Counted from the stretch's first letter, positions 1-8,444 are shown. The stretch is DNA of 57,005 nt from Phreatobacter oligotrophus (GCF_003046185.1 NZ_PZZL01000012.1:1-57005); one strand, 5' to 3'. Numbers and translations are program-made. Notes: generated by a model from the sequence alone, not told the origin.

Positions 1-2
1 GG

Positions 3-260
3 GACGAGGAAGAGGTCGTGGAGCGGGCGAACAACACGCCCTATGGCCTCGCCTCCTATGTCCAGTCGGGCTCCATCGAGAAGGCCCGCAAGGTCTCGGC
101 GCGGATGCGCGCCGGCACGGTCTACATCAACTATCCCGCCTGGGACGCCGGTGCGCCCTTCGGCGGCTACAAGCAGTCGGGCAACGGCCGCGAATATGCC
201 GATTTCGGCCTCGCGGAGTTCCTGGAGATCAAGGGCACGGTCGGCTACGGCGCGGCCTGA
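3..260 (+). CDS. Aldehyde dehydrogenase, C-terminal part (5' end outside window)
   Basis: This is the last 85 residues of an NAD(P)-dependent aldehyde dehydrogenase, which oxidises aldehydes to carboxylates. The reading frame is already open at base 3. It carries the conserved C-terminal ALDH signature APFGGYKQSGNGRE followed by the usual LxEFLExK tail, and NNTPYGLASYV upstream matches the family. The catalytic Cys and Glu lie before the window, so substrate class cannot be judged. A good intrinsic terminator follows directly, so this is the end of its transcription unit. Confidence 0.9.
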   Translation, partial: DEEEVVERANNTPYGLASYVQSGSIEKARKVSARMRAGTVYINYPAWDAGAPFGGYKQSGNGREYADFGLAEFLEIKGTVGYGAA

Positions 261-267
261 GACACGA

Positions 268-297
268 GGGGGCGGCCCGCAAGGCCGCCCCTTTCGT
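268..297 (+). terminator. Intrinsic terminator of the aldehyde dehydrogenase gene
   Basis: A nine-pair GC stem (GGGGCGGCC/GGCCGCCCC, 269-277 with 283-291) closes a five-base loop and is followed by TTTCGTCTT. It begins eight bases after the stop codon. The 3' tail runs into the end of the convergent gene at 300. Confidence 0.75.
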
Positions 298-299
298 CT

Positions 300-923
300 T
301 CAGTAGAGATTGGTCGTGTAGGCGGCCTCGAGCCGCTTGTCGGTCGCACCCGCATCGACGCCGGCAATCTGGTCGGCCAGGACCACGCCCAGCGTCGGGA
401 AAGCGTCCCGGCCCACCTTCTTCTCGGGATTCCAGAGGTCGGCGCGCAGGATCGACCGGCCGCAATGGAAGTAGACCTGGTCGATGGTGATCTCCATGGC
501 GGAGCTCGGCACGATCGTGCCCTTGATGGCCATGGACTGCAGCACCGCGGGATCGGTGACGATCCGCGCCCGGCCGTTGACGCGCAGCGTCTCGTTGAGG
601 CCGGGGACGAAGAACAGCAGGCCAACCTCGGGACGCGCCAGCACGTTCTGCAGCGTGTCGAGGATGTTGTTGCCGCGCCGGTCGGGCAGCATCAGCGTGT
701 TGTCGTCGACGACATGGACGAAGCCCGGCGCATCGCCGCGCGGCGAGCAGTCCGTGCCGGTCTCGCTGGTGCTGGCGATGGTCAGGAAGGGCGACAGCGC
801 GATGAAGCGGCGGCAATGGGCATCCAGCCTGTCCCGGATCTTGCGGGCCGCAGTCTCGCCCGGCTCGCCATAGAGGTCGCGCAGGGTGCCGGTATCGGCG
901 ATGACGGGGGAAGGCTCGCTCAT
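300..923 (-). CDS. Pyridoxamine 5'-phosphate oxidase-like flavin-binding protein
   Basis: A 207-residue protein of the PNPOx-like FMN-binding split-barrel fold, resembling the MSMEG_1061-type group. Such proteins bind FMN, F420 or haem; the substrate here is unknown. Family-like segments are PFLTIASTSETGTDCSPRG in the N-terminal strand region, then DRRGNN, VGLLFFVPGLNETLRVNGRA and the C-terminal HCGRSILRADLWNP. I chose the ATG at 923 because GGAG lies about nine bases upstream and the family homology begins soon after. The frame stays open upstream to 1067 but the added residues do not look like the family. It converges on the aldehyde dehydrogenase gene. Confidence 0.85.
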   Translation of the reverse strand: MSEPSPVIADTGTLRDLYGEPGETAARKIRDRLDAHCRRFIALSPFLTIASTSETGTDCSPRGDAPGFVHVVDDNTLMLPDRRGNNILDTLQNVLARPEVGLLFFVPGLNETLRVNGRARIVTDPAVLQSMAIKGTIVPSSAMEITIDQVYFHCGRSILRADLWNPEKKVGRDAFPTLGVVLADQIAGVDAGATDKRLEAAYTTNLY

Positions 924-1318
924 GGCTGTCTCCTCGGATCGCGCCTCGCGGCGCCGCAGAGTGCGGGCAGACAACAGCCAATCGCCGCAAAGCGCCAGTG
1001 GGGGTTGCGCAGGGCGCCCCTTCGCGTCGCTGCAGGATCGCGAAAGCATGCCGCGGGAACCCGTCATCGGTTCGGGATCCGCAAGGCTTGCCGGCTCACG
1101 GTTTCGCGACCATTGATCACGGATGTGCGATTGTGCACGGATGCAATATTAAGACGGCATTCATCATTGCATTTTCTCAAGTTCGTGATTGGCAAGTGAT
1201 CGGGCGAAGGTCCATCTGTCTCCCTGTCGACGGCGGACACCTCCCGCCGACACCAACCTTCCGCAGGCGACGCGTGTCCCGATATGCCGCCCGCACCTCA
1301 ACCGATCAGGAGATCATC
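924..1318. other. 395-bp divergent intergenic region
   Basis: This region separates two divergently transcribed genes and should hold the promoters for both. A patch at about 1115-1200 is clearly richer in A+T than its surroundings, including TGCAATATTAAGACGG and CATTGCATTTTCTCAAG, which fits a promoter region. I could not settle on one -35/-10 pair. No RNA gene or repeat was recognised. Confidence 0.4.
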
Positions 1319-1567
1319 ATGAACTTCCGCACCCTGGCTCTCGCCGCCCTCGCCATCGCTCCCCTCGCCACCGGCGCCCTCGCCCAGGAGGCTGGTTCGC
1401 CCTTCGCTGGCTCGCCGGAGCGTGACATCGTCAACACCGCCTCGCCCCGCGAGTTCACCGCCCCGCGCGTGACCTATCGTTCGGCCAACCGCGCCGAGCA
1501 GGTCGATGCGACCCGCGCCTATGACCGCGCCAACGTTCCGGAGTCCTTCTCCTCCGCTGGCCAGTAA
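1319..1567 (+). CDS. Small exported protein of unknown function
   Basis: An 82-residue protein with a clear Sec signal peptide: a basic start (MNFR), a hydrophobic Leu/Ala core and a cleavage site near ATGALAQ|EAG around residue 23. The mature part is short, polar and lacks cysteines or a recognisable domain; SPREFTAPRV and DRANVPESFSSAGQ are its most distinctive stretches. The ATG at 1319 is supported by AGGAG at 1308-1312. Monocistronic, with a long upstream region and a strong terminator just after the stop. I do not recognise the family. Confidence 0.75.
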   Translation: MNFRTLALAALAIAPLATGALAQEAGSPFAGSPERDIVNTASPREFTAPRVTYRSANRAEQVDATRAYDRANVPESFSSAGQ

Positions 1568-1591
1568 TCGCGGGCTCAACGCCTGACATGG

Positions 1592-1622
1592 AAAAGCCGG
1601 GGCTCGCGCCCCGGCTTTTTCG
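1592..1622. terminator. Bidirectional intrinsic terminator
   Basis: The stem AAAGCCGGGGC / GCCCCGGCTTT with a four-base loop (about 1593-1618) is followed by a T run on the plus strand and preceded by an A run. It can therefore end both the small exported-protein transcript and the tRNA-His transcript arriving on the minus strand. Confidence 0.85.
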
Positions 1623-1717
1623 TGCGTCGACCGACATGGTCGCAGGGCGGCAGAATCCCCGGGCGGCCGAAGAGGATCTGCGCCGGGACAGTCAGGCGAA
1701 GGGGTGACGGGGAAGAA

Positions 1718-1794
1718 TGGTACAGCCGCCCCGGCTCGAACGGGGGACCTCCAGAGCCACAATCTGGCGCTCTAACCAACTGAGCTACGGCTGC
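1718..1794 (-). tRNA. tRNA-His (anticodon GTG)
   Basis: The minus strand folds into a complete cloverleaf with CCA encoded at 1720-1718. The anticodon arm is CCAGA-TTGTGGC-TCTGG, giving anticodon GTG (His); the T arm contains GTTCGAGCC and the D arm AGCTCAGTTGGTTAGAGC. The acceptor stem pairs GCAGCCG with CGGCTGT, with A at the discriminator position 73. The base before G1 is T, so no G-1 is encoded. Loss of G-1 together with A73 is a known trait of most alphaproteobacterial tRNA-His genes. Confidence 0.95.
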
Positions 1795-1938
1795 ACGGCC
1801 CGGAGGGGCAAGCCCTGCGAGCGGCGCGCAACCTAGTCCGAAGGGTTCGGCAATGCAAGGCGCGCGCGACGCATTTTCGGAAGGCCCGGAGAAAATCGCA
1901 AAGCCTTGAACGGCCAAGCGGATTCACCGCCTCACATG

Positions 1939-1965
1939 AAAAGGCCCGGGCCGAAGCCCGGGCTC
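1939..1965 (-). terminator. Intrinsic terminator downstream of the first phasin gene
   Basis: Read on the minus strand, GCCCGGGC-TTCG-GCCCGGGC forms an eight-pair stem with a stable TTCG loop and is followed by CTTTTC. A second hairpin (GCCTCCTCG/CGAGGAGGC, 2011-2032) sits between this and the phasin stop codon. The tandem arrangement may protect the 3' end of an abundant mRNA. Confidence 0.75.
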
Positions 1966-2039
1966 AAGGTTCTGGCCGCGGCTGCAAGGACGCGGCCCGG
2001 GGAGAACAGGGCCTCCTCGCGAACGAGGAGGCGAATGGC

Positions 2040-2582
2040 TCAGGCCGTGGCGGTCTTGAGGACCTTGCCGACCTTCTCCTTGACCGGCTCGATGGTCTCG
2101 GTGGCGGTCTTCTGGGCGAGGGCGGTGAGATCCTTGCCCTGGGTCTGCATGGTCTCAAAGGCCTTGCGGACGAAGGCGGTCTGCAGCTCGATCACCTCGG
2201 CGAGCGACTTGGCGCCCATGAGGTCGCGGGCATGGTCGAAGCTCGCGTTCATGTTGGTGCGGGCGGCCTCGAGGCTCTTCAGGTGGAAGTCCTTCATGCC
2301 GGCGGAGGCGGTGACGTAGGTGTCCTCGACGAGGTCCGTGGTCTCCTCGGCGGCGGCCTTCATCTTGGCGTAGCCGTCCTTCATCTGCGCCACCGCCTTG
2401 TCGGCGGCCTCACGCATGGCGGCCGGGACCTCCATCTTGGAGAGGTCGAAGGCAGCGCCGTCGAACTTCGGCATTTCAAACTTGGGCATCTCGAACTTCG
2501 TCATGTCGAAGGTCGGGAAGGGGAAGACCTGGGCGGCGGTGGCCGGCTTCTCGGTCTTGGGGGCTTTGGCAGCCTGGCTCAT
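2040..2582 (-). CDS. Phasin family protein with KFEMP repeats
   Basis: A 180-residue phasin-type protein. Phasins coat polyhydroxyalkanoate granules and form amphipathic helical bundles. The phasin core spans about residues 60-165: long Ala/Lys/Glu-rich helices with ARTNMNASFDHARDLMGAKS and EVIELQTAFVRKAFE, both typical. Before it is a short tandem repeat in which KFEMP occurs twice between FDMT and KFDGA (about residues 25-45), which is not a standard phasin feature. The start at 2582 gives the expected length and has GAGGA about 12 bases upstream. A second phasin gene lies upstream on the same strand, and two hairpins follow the stop. Confidence 0.88.
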   Translation of the reverse strand: MSQAAKAPKTEKPATAAQVFPFPTFDMTKFEMPKFEMPKFDGAAFDLSKMEVPAAMREAADKAVAQMKDGYAKMKAAAEETTDLVEDTYVTASAGMKDFHLKSLEAARTNMNASFDHARDLMGAKSLAEVIELQTAFVRKAFETMQTQGKDLTALAQKTATETIEPVKEKVGKVLKTATA

Positions 2583-2743
2583 GGTGGGCAATCCTCGCGG
2601 GGAGCCTTGGCTTTGTAGCCACCGGTCCACTTCCCCGCAGGAGCCGGGCCGGCGCCGGGAGGCAGCGGCGCCGCCATCCCAATGCCGGTTCCTTTAGCAA
2701 AAACTGTTGTGCGTTGCAACAAACTATTGCATCGCACAATTCA

Positions 2744-3124
2744 TCAGACCGGTTCCGAGGAATCCGGCCGGCTGCGCTTGGCGGCCTGGCCCAGTTCGCG
2801 GGCCTGCTCCTCCATGGTCTTCAGCTGGTCTTTCAGGAATTGCTGCTGGATCTCCATGACCTCGGCCATGTCGCGCGCCTGGACGAGGCGCTGGGCATGT
2901 TCGAAGCTCGCGGCCACATTGGTCTCGGCGAAGGAAATCGCCTTGCGGCCGACTTCCTGGGCATTGGCCTGCACCGTCCCGGCGGATGTCTCCATGGCCG
3001 AGACCGTGCGTTGCGCTGCGCCGACAAAGCCGTCGAAGGCCTTGCGCGCCTGTTCGACGCTCTTTTCGGCGAACTCCCGCATTTCCTGCGGGATCTCATA
3101 GCCGCCAGGGGCCTTGCCGCTCAT
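2744..3124 (-). CDS. Phasin family protein (short)
   Basis: A 126-residue phasin-like helical protein. The phasin signature is visible as AQRTVSAMETSAGTVQANAQ followed by AETNVAASFEHAQRLVQARD and EVMEIQQQFLKDQLKTMEEQ. It lacks the repeated N-terminal segment of its neighbour. The ATG at 3124 follows GGGAGGTTTG, a good ribosome site. It lies about 160 bases upstream of the other phasin gene on the same strand, so the two may be co-transcribed or tandem duplicates. No polyhydroxyalkanoate synthase gene is in the window. Confidence 0.85.
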   Translation of the reverse strand: MSGKAPGGYEIPQEMREFAEKSVEQARKAFDGFVGAAQRTVSAMETSAGTVQANAQEVGRKAISFAETNVAASFEHAQRLVQARDMAEVMEIQQQFLKDQLKTMEEQARELGQAAKRSRPDSSEPV

Positions 3125-3208
3125 GCAAACCTCCCGAATCGCTCACGGTCGCCTGCCGCAGGGGCATCCTAAGCCCCGGTCGGCGGCGGACGAAAGCCTC
3201 CGGAAGGA

Positions 3209-4048
3209 CTACGCACGAGGCGGGCTTGTGGATGCAATGGAACTTGCGGCCGTGGCGGCGCCCTGCTCGGCCAGCTGAGCCCTGAGCAAGGCGAGCTCCG
3301 CCATGACCGCGTCGAGCCGCTGGGCCATGTCGGCGGGCGGACCGGCGGACGTGGCACCGCTGGTCTCGGCGGCATCGGTGTCGAGCGCCGTCACCACCAC
3401 GCCGATGAAGAGGTTGAGCGCCATGAAGGCGGAGACCACCATGAACAGGATGATGACGAACCAGCCGAAGGTGAATCCCTTCTCGGTGAGCGGCTTGACG
3501 ATGCCGTTCGACCAGTCGTCGAAGGTCATGGCCTGGAAGAGGGTATAGGCCGAGGCCCCGAGCGAGCCGAACTGGTCGGGCAGGGCCTCGCCATAGAGCT
3601 TCGTCACCACCACGGCGAAGACGTAGAAGATGATGCCGAGCAGCAGGCCGATCGAGCCCATGCCGGGCATGGCGGCGATGAGGCCGCCGACCACGCGCCG
3701 CAGCGAGGGAATGGAGGTGATCAGCCGGAGGACCCGCAGGACGCGGAGCGCGCGCAGCACCGACAGGCTATCGGTGGCCGGTATCAGCGCGATGGCGACG
3801 ACGAAGAGGTCGAACAGGCTCCAGGGGTCGCGGAAGAAGGCGCCGCGGCGCACCGCGATGCGGGCCACGAGCTCGGCCACGAAGATGGCAAGGATCACGG
3901 TATCGATGGCGACCAGCGTCGATCCGAACTGGCTCATCGCCGTGGGGCTGGTCTCCAGGCCCAGGGTGACGGCGTTGATGATGATCAACGCGATGATGAA
4001 GCGCTCGAAGCGCGGGTTTTCGATGAGGCGGCGCAACGTGTCGATCAT
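3209..4048 (-). CDS. Voltage-gated-type cation channel (NaChBac/NavAb family) with DDW filter
   Basis: A 279-residue six-helix ion channel of the bacterial sodium-channel superfamily, which assembles as a tetramer in the inner membrane. S1-S3 occupy about residues 15-95. The S4 voltage sensor has Arg every third residue (SVLRALRVLRVLRLI). The pore loop reads FQAMTFDDWSNG with T175-G182, and S6 ends MALNLFIGVVVTAL. A C-terminal helix (DMAQRLDAVMAELALLRAQL) could be the tetramer-forming coiled coil. NaChBac-type sodium channels have TLESW; here it is TFDDW, like the engineered calcium-selective CavAb. I chose the ATG at 4048, giving a normal short N-terminus; the frame is open to 4147. Confidence 0.88.
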   Translation of the reverse strand: MIDTLRRLIENPRFERFIIALIIINAVTLGLETSPTAMSQFGSTLVAIDTVILAIFVAELVARIAVRRGAFFRDPWSLFDLFVVAIALIPATDSLSVLRALRVLRVLRLITSIPSLRRVVGGLIAAMPGMGSIGLLLGIIFYVFAVVVTKLYGEALPDQFGSLGASAYTLFQAMTFDDWSNGIVKPLTEKGFTFGWFVIILFMVVSAFMALNLFIGVVVTALDTDAAETSGATSAGPPADMAQRLDAVMAELALLRAQLAEQGAATAASSIASTSPPRA

Positions 4049-4309
4049 GACGCGGCGAGGGGCTCGGAGGTTCTGGAGGGGACGCAGGTGACCGGCTACC
4101 ACGGACCCCTTGACTGCCGCCACGGAACAGATGTCACAGGTCATCACGCGTCGCGGGCAGGGTTAACCCTAATCGGCGGTTGACGCTCGGTGAGCCCGGT
4201 CGCGCCGTGGACCTTTCGGCTCTGTTCCGACACAATCCATCAACACATCCTTCACCAATGGGTCGCGCCCGTCGCGCCGGCCCATCGTCCTGTCCACGGG
4301 ATCGACCGC

Positions 4310-7300
4310 ATGACGTCTTCGTTCCCCAGCCTGTCCACGATCCTGTCGGAGCCGGAGGTCGCGCGCCTCGTGGCCGAGCCGGGTCCGTGGTGGCTGTGGA
4401 CGGCGGATGCCTCCCGCCTGGTGGCGGCCAACACGACAGGCGCCCGCGCCATGGGGGCGACCGGCGTCGGCCCGGCGCTTGAGCGCGCCTATTCGACCAG
4501 CCACGCCTTTGCCGGCCAGGTGGCCCGGCTCGCCCCGACCCTGCCGGCCGATGGCACGCCCCGCCACGAGCGGCTGCGCATTGCCGGCCGCTTCGGGTCG
4601 GAGAGCGTCACGGCGGAGGCCTTCCGGCTCCGCGCCGGGGATGTCGGCCTTCTCGCGGTCCGCATTCCCGCGCTTCGCCGCGGCACGCCGCGCGAGGCGG
4701 TGCTCGGCTTCGTCGCCGACCTGCGCGTTCCCGCCCTCGCCTTCGAGGCGGACGGCACCCCGCTGGCCTCGAGCGATGCCTCCCACCCCCTCGCCGGCGC
4801 GGCGCTGCGCGACCTCGTCGGCCCCGCCCATGAACCGCTGACGGCGCAGCTCGCAGCCGACGGCCGGGCCGTGGTCCATCTCGTCAATGGCCCCATGGCC
4901 ATCATCGCGGTGCCCGGCACCGGCCTGCTGCTGGCGCTGCCTGCAGCGAATGTCGCCGACGAGGCGCCGACGGGCCTCCGGCTCGTTGCCGGAGCGCCGG
5001 AGGCACCGGCGCAGGAGCCCGCCCCGTCCGCAGAAGCGCCGGTGGTGGAAGAGACGGTGGTGGAAGAGCCCGCCGCACCGCAGCCGGTCGTCGCCGAGAC
5101 TGAAGCCACCGAGCCGGTCGCCGAAGAGCCCGTGATCGAGGCTCCGGCCCTGCAGGAAGCCCCGGCGGTCGCCGCGGAGCCCGCGACCCTGGCCGAGCCG
5201 CCCGCCGCCGATACGATCGTCGACGAACCGGCCGTCGTGGCCGAGACCATCGCCAGCGCCGAGCCTGCGCCCACCGACGCGGTCGTGGCCGATGTGCCTT
5301 CCACCGATGACAATGTCGCCACGGCCGCCGCCACGGAGGAGCCGGAGGAGGACGCCTCGCTCGCGCCGCCGCAGCGCTTCGCCTGGAAGATGGACGGCGA
5401 GACCCGCTTCCACGGGATTTCCCCGGACGAGGTCGCCGGTCCCGCCGGGCTGACGCTCGACGAAGCCGTGGCCCGCTTCGGCATGGACCCCGATGGCGCC
5501 CTCAGCCGCGCCGTGACCGCGCGCCGCCCCTTCAGCGGTGTGCCCGCTCTCTGGCCGCTCGGCCAGGGACGCCGCCGGCTTGCTGTGACGCTCGCGGCCT
5601 TCCCGGCCCTGCGCGACGGCAGCTTCCAGGGCTATGCCGGCTTCGGCCTGGTGGTCGAGGAAGCCGCGCCCGCCCCCCGCCCTGAGACAGAGGTCGCCGA
5701 GGCCATCGAAGCGGCCGAGCAGACCACCAGTGATGAGGCTGCGATTGCGGCCCCGGTGGTGACCGAGACTCTTGCCGATGCGCCGATGCCGGAGACTCCG
5801 GCCATCGCCGAGACGGCGCTAGAGGCGACGCCCGAGGCAGCGGTTGCGGAGACCGAAACCGCAGACGAGACGCTCGACGCCGAAGCCGCGGACCAAGAGA
5901 CCCCGTCTGCCGAGGTCCCGACGCCCACGGCCGATCTGGCGACCGCGCCCGATGAGCTGGTGGCGGAAGCCGAGCACGATGCCGTCGCGACCGAGGTGAC
6001 GGAGGAGCCCTCCGACACGCTCGATACGGCCACCGACACTCCCGCTCCCGACGCGCCGGCCCCCGATGCCACCGACGCCGCTGAGGCCGAGCCGCGTTCA
6101 GCCGGCGATGTCCGGCCGATGCTGACCGTCGTCACGACGCCGCCCAATGTCGTTGCCCTGCGCAGCACGGTCGGCCAGGACCCGAAGCGGCCCGGCCTGT
6201 CGCCCGGCGAGCGCAATGCCTTCCGCGAGATCGCGCGGGCCCTGGGCGTGCGCACCGAGGACGGCGCCACGGAGACCGGCACCCCTGCTCCGGCGCCGCT
6301 GCCGCCGCCGGCCGAACAGGCGCGCGAGCCGGTGGCCGAGCCCGCTGCCGATCTGCCGCAGGCGGACGAGGCCCAGGCTTCGTCCACGGACACGCCCCCG
6401 GCCGATGCACCGGAAGCGCCCTCCTCCGAGACGCCGCCTGCCGAGATCGCCGGCGCACCGTCCGTGTCTCCGGTGGAGCCGGAAACGCCCGTCCCGGCGC
6501 CGCGTGAGCCGGCCTTCGTCGCCTCCGGCACGCCGCATGGTCCGCTGCCCAGCGCCTTCGCCGCCGCCGGCCTCGACGCCTTGCCCGATGCCGTGGCGCT
6601 GCTCGACAAGGTACCGGCCGGCCTCGTGGTCCATCGCGGCAACGCCGTTCTCTTCGCCAACCGCACCCTGCTCGACTGGATCGGCTTTGCCTCCGCCGCC
6701 GAGCTGGAGGAGGCCGGCGGCGTGGCGCGGCTCTTCGCCGGCGGTCCTGACGACCATGCCGGCGCCGTGGCGCTGACCACCCGCACCGGCGATGCCGTGC
6801 CGGTCGACGCGCATCTCTCCCGCGTGGCCTGGGCCGGCGAGGCCGCCTTCCTCTTCACGCTTACCCGCCGCGCCGTCGAGGCCGCAGCAGAGCACGAGTC
6901 GTCCACCCTCACCGAGTTGCGTGGCCGCCTCGACGAGGTCGAGCAGATCCTCGACACGGCCACCGACGGCATCGTCATCGTCAATGCCGACGCCTCCATC
7001 GAGAGCATGAACCGCTCCGCCGAGGCGCTGTTCGGCTACGAGGCCGCCGAGGTGAAGGGCCGGCCCATCACCGCCCTCTTCGCGCCCGAGAGCCACCGCT
7101 CGGCGCTCGACTATTGCGACGGGCTGCTCTCGAACGGCGTCGCCAGCGTGCTCAACGACGGCCGGCAGGTCATCGGCCGGGTGAAGCAGGGCGGCCTCAT
7201 CCCGCTCTACATGACCATGGGCCGCACGGGACCTGCCGCGAAGCCGAAGCTCGCCGCCGTCTTCCGCGACATGACGCATTGGAAGAAGGCCGAGGAGGAC

Positions 7301-8041
7301 CTCATCGCCGCCAAGCGCCAGGCCGAGCAGGCCTCGTCGCAGAAGTCGGACTTCCTCGCCAAGATCAGCCATGAGATCCGCACGCCGCTGAACGCCATCA
7401 TCGGCTTCTCCGAGGTGATGATGGAGGAGCGGTTCGGCCCCATGGGCAATGAGCGCTACCGCGACTACCTCAAGGACATCCACGCCTCCGGCGGCCATGT
7501 CCTGTCGCTGATCAACGACCTGCTCGACCTCTCCAAGATCGAGGCCGGCAAGCTGGAGCTCGCCTTCACCAGCGTCGACCTGAACGACATGATCCAGTCG
7601 AGCGTGGCGATCATGCAGCCCCAGGCGAACCGCGAGCGCGTCATCATCCGCTCCTCGCTGCAGCCGCGCCTGCCGAACGTCGTCGCCGATTCCCGCTCGC
7701 TGCGGCAGATCGTGCTGAACCTGCTGTCCAACGCGGTGAAGTTCACGCCCGCCGGCGGCCAGATCATCGTCTCGACCGGCCTGTCCGACCTCGGCGAGGC
7801 GGTGCTGAGGGTCCGCGACACCGGCATCGGCATGACCGAGACCGAGCTGAAGGCCGCCATGGAGCCGTTCCGCCAGGTGCTCACCGCCAATCCGCGCGGC
7901 AACAAGGGCACCGGCCTCGGCCTGCCGCTGACCAAGGCGCTGGTGGAGGCGAACCGCGCCTCCTTCGCCATCTCCTCGACCCCGAACCAGGGGACGCTGG
8001 TTGAGGTGGTCTTCCCGCCGACGCGGGTGCTGGCGGAATAG
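4310..8041 (+). CDS. PdhS/PleC-type PAS sensor histidine kinase, very large
   Basis: A 1243-residue histidine kinase. A PAS domain lies at about 870-990 (ILDTATDGIVIVNADASIES). The dimerisation domain has phospho-acceptor His1021 in KISHEIRTPLNAIIGFSEVM. The ATPase domain (about 1125-1240) has the N box LNLLSNAVKF and G boxes VRDTGIGM and GTGLGLPLTK. The sequence after the His (EERFGPMGNERYRDYLKDIH) matches PdhS/PleC/DivJ kinases, which act on DivK and feed the CtrA cell-cycle pathway. Roughly residues 240-720 include long Ala/Glu/Pro/Thr-rich, probably disordered stretches. No transmembrane segment is evident. Start at ATG 4310; an in-frame GTG at 4190 would add 40 unlikely residues. Confidence 0.85.
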   Translation: MTSSFPSLSTILSEPEVARLVAEPGPWWLWTADASRLVAANTTGARAMGATGVGPALERAYSTSHAFAGQVARLAPTLPADGTPRHERLRIAGRFGSESVTAEAFRLRAGDVGLLAVRIPALRRGTPREAVLGFVADLRVPALAFEADGTPLASSDASHPLAGAALRDLVGPAHEPLTAQLAADGRAVVHLVNGPMAIIAVPGTGLLLALPAANVADEAPTGLRLVAGAPEAPAQEPAPSAEAPVVEETVVEEPAAPQPVVAETEATEPVAEEPVIEAPALQEAPAVAAEPATLAEPPAADTIVDEPAVVAETIASAEPAPTDAVVADVPSTDDNVATAAATEEPEEDASLAPPQRFAWKMDGETRFHGISPDEVAGPAGLTLDEAVARFGMDPDGALSRAVTARRPFSGVPALWPLGQGRRRLAVTLAAFPALRDGSFQGYAGFGLVVEEAAPAPRPETEVAEAIEAAEQTTSDEAAIAAPVVTETLADAPMPETPAIAETALEATPEAAVAETETADETLDAEAADQETPSAEVPTPTADLATAPDELVAEAEHDAVATEVTEEPSDTLDTATDTPAPDAPAPDATDAAEAEPRSAGDVRPMLTVVTTPPNVVALRSTVGQDPKRPGLSPGERNAFREIARALGVRTEDGATETGTPAPAPLPPPAEQAREPVAEPAADLPQADEAQASSTDTPPADAPEAPSSETPPAEIAGAPSVSPVEPETPVPAPREPAFVASGTPHGPLPSAFAAAGLDALPDAVALLDKVPAGLVVHRGNAVLFANRTLLDWIGFASAAELEEAGGVARLFAGGPDDHAGAVALTTRTGDAVPVDAHLSRVAWAGEAAFLFTLTRRAVEAAAEHESSTLTELRGRLDEVEQILDTATDGIVIVNADASIESMNRSAEALFGYEAAEVKGRPITALFAPESHRSALDYCDGLLSNGVASVLNDGRQVIGRVKQGGLIPLYMTMGRTGPAAKPKLAAVFRDMTHWKKAEEDLIAAKRQAEQASSQKSDFLAKISHEIRTPLNAIIGFSEVMMEERFGPMGNERYRDYLKDIHASGGHVLSLINDLLDLSKIEAGKLELAFTSVDLNDMIQSSVAIMQPQANRERVIIRSSLQPRLPNVVADSRSLRQIVLNLLSNAVKFTPAGGQIIVSTGLSDLGEAVLRVRDTGIGMTETELKAAMEPFRQVLTANPRGNKGTGLGLPLTKALVEANRASFAISSTPNQGTLVEVVFPPTRVLAE

Positions 8042-8042
8042 T

Positions 8043-8444
8043 TCAGTCGGGAGAAACGATCTCCAGATTGGGGAAGTAGGCCCGATACCTGCGAGCGTCG
8101 CGGGTCAGCAGCGGCCAGCCTCTCGCAGCAGCGTGCGCGCCGATGAAGAAATCCGGCAACACGCCGGTGCGCGATCCGCCAGAGCGACGATAAACTTGGA
8201 AGACCTTGCCCGCCCGGAAAAGGGCCTCGCGCGGGATCGGATCGACGGTCAACTGGGCGGCGGCGAGGACGGCCTCGAAGAGCTCGATAGCCGAATAGCC
8301 CGCAGACACCTCCGCATAGACGACGTCATTGATGAAAACGGGACCGGACCGGGCGGCGGTTTCGAGTTTCGTCTGCGACCACTCCGCCCACACCGGATCG
8401 TTCGTGACAAGATCGATGAGAACATTGGAGTCGACGAGCATCAT
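8043..8444 (-). CDS. vapC: VapC-type PIN-domain ribonuclease toxin
   Basis: A 133-residue PIN-domain protein, the toxin of a type II toxin-antitoxin pair; VapC toxins are Mg-dependent endoribonucleases cutting tRNA or rRNA. Four acidic positions of the PIN active site can be seen: Asp5 (LVDSNVLID), Glu45 (YAEVS), Asp98 (LPDFFIGAHA) and Asp116 (LTRDARRY). The ATG at 8444 overlaps the antitoxin stop as ATGA, the usual coupling; a second ATG follows one codon later. The gene ends one base from the end of the convergent histidine kinase gene. Confidence 0.9.
   Translation of the reverse strand: MMLVDSNVLIDLVTNDPVWAEWSQTKLETAARSGPVFINDVVYAEVSAGYSAIELFEAVLAAAQLTVDPIPREALFRAGKVFQVYRRSGGSRTGVLPDFFIGAHAAARGWPLLTRDARRYRAYFPNLEIVSPD

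Noticed and set aside
5632-7498. Two long open frames antisense to the PdhS-like kinase gene (over 450 codons each)
   Set aside because: High GC and the Ala/Pro/Glu-rich repeats remove stop codons on the other strand. The translations are low-complexity Ser/Ala/Arg/Gly with no domain or ribosome site.
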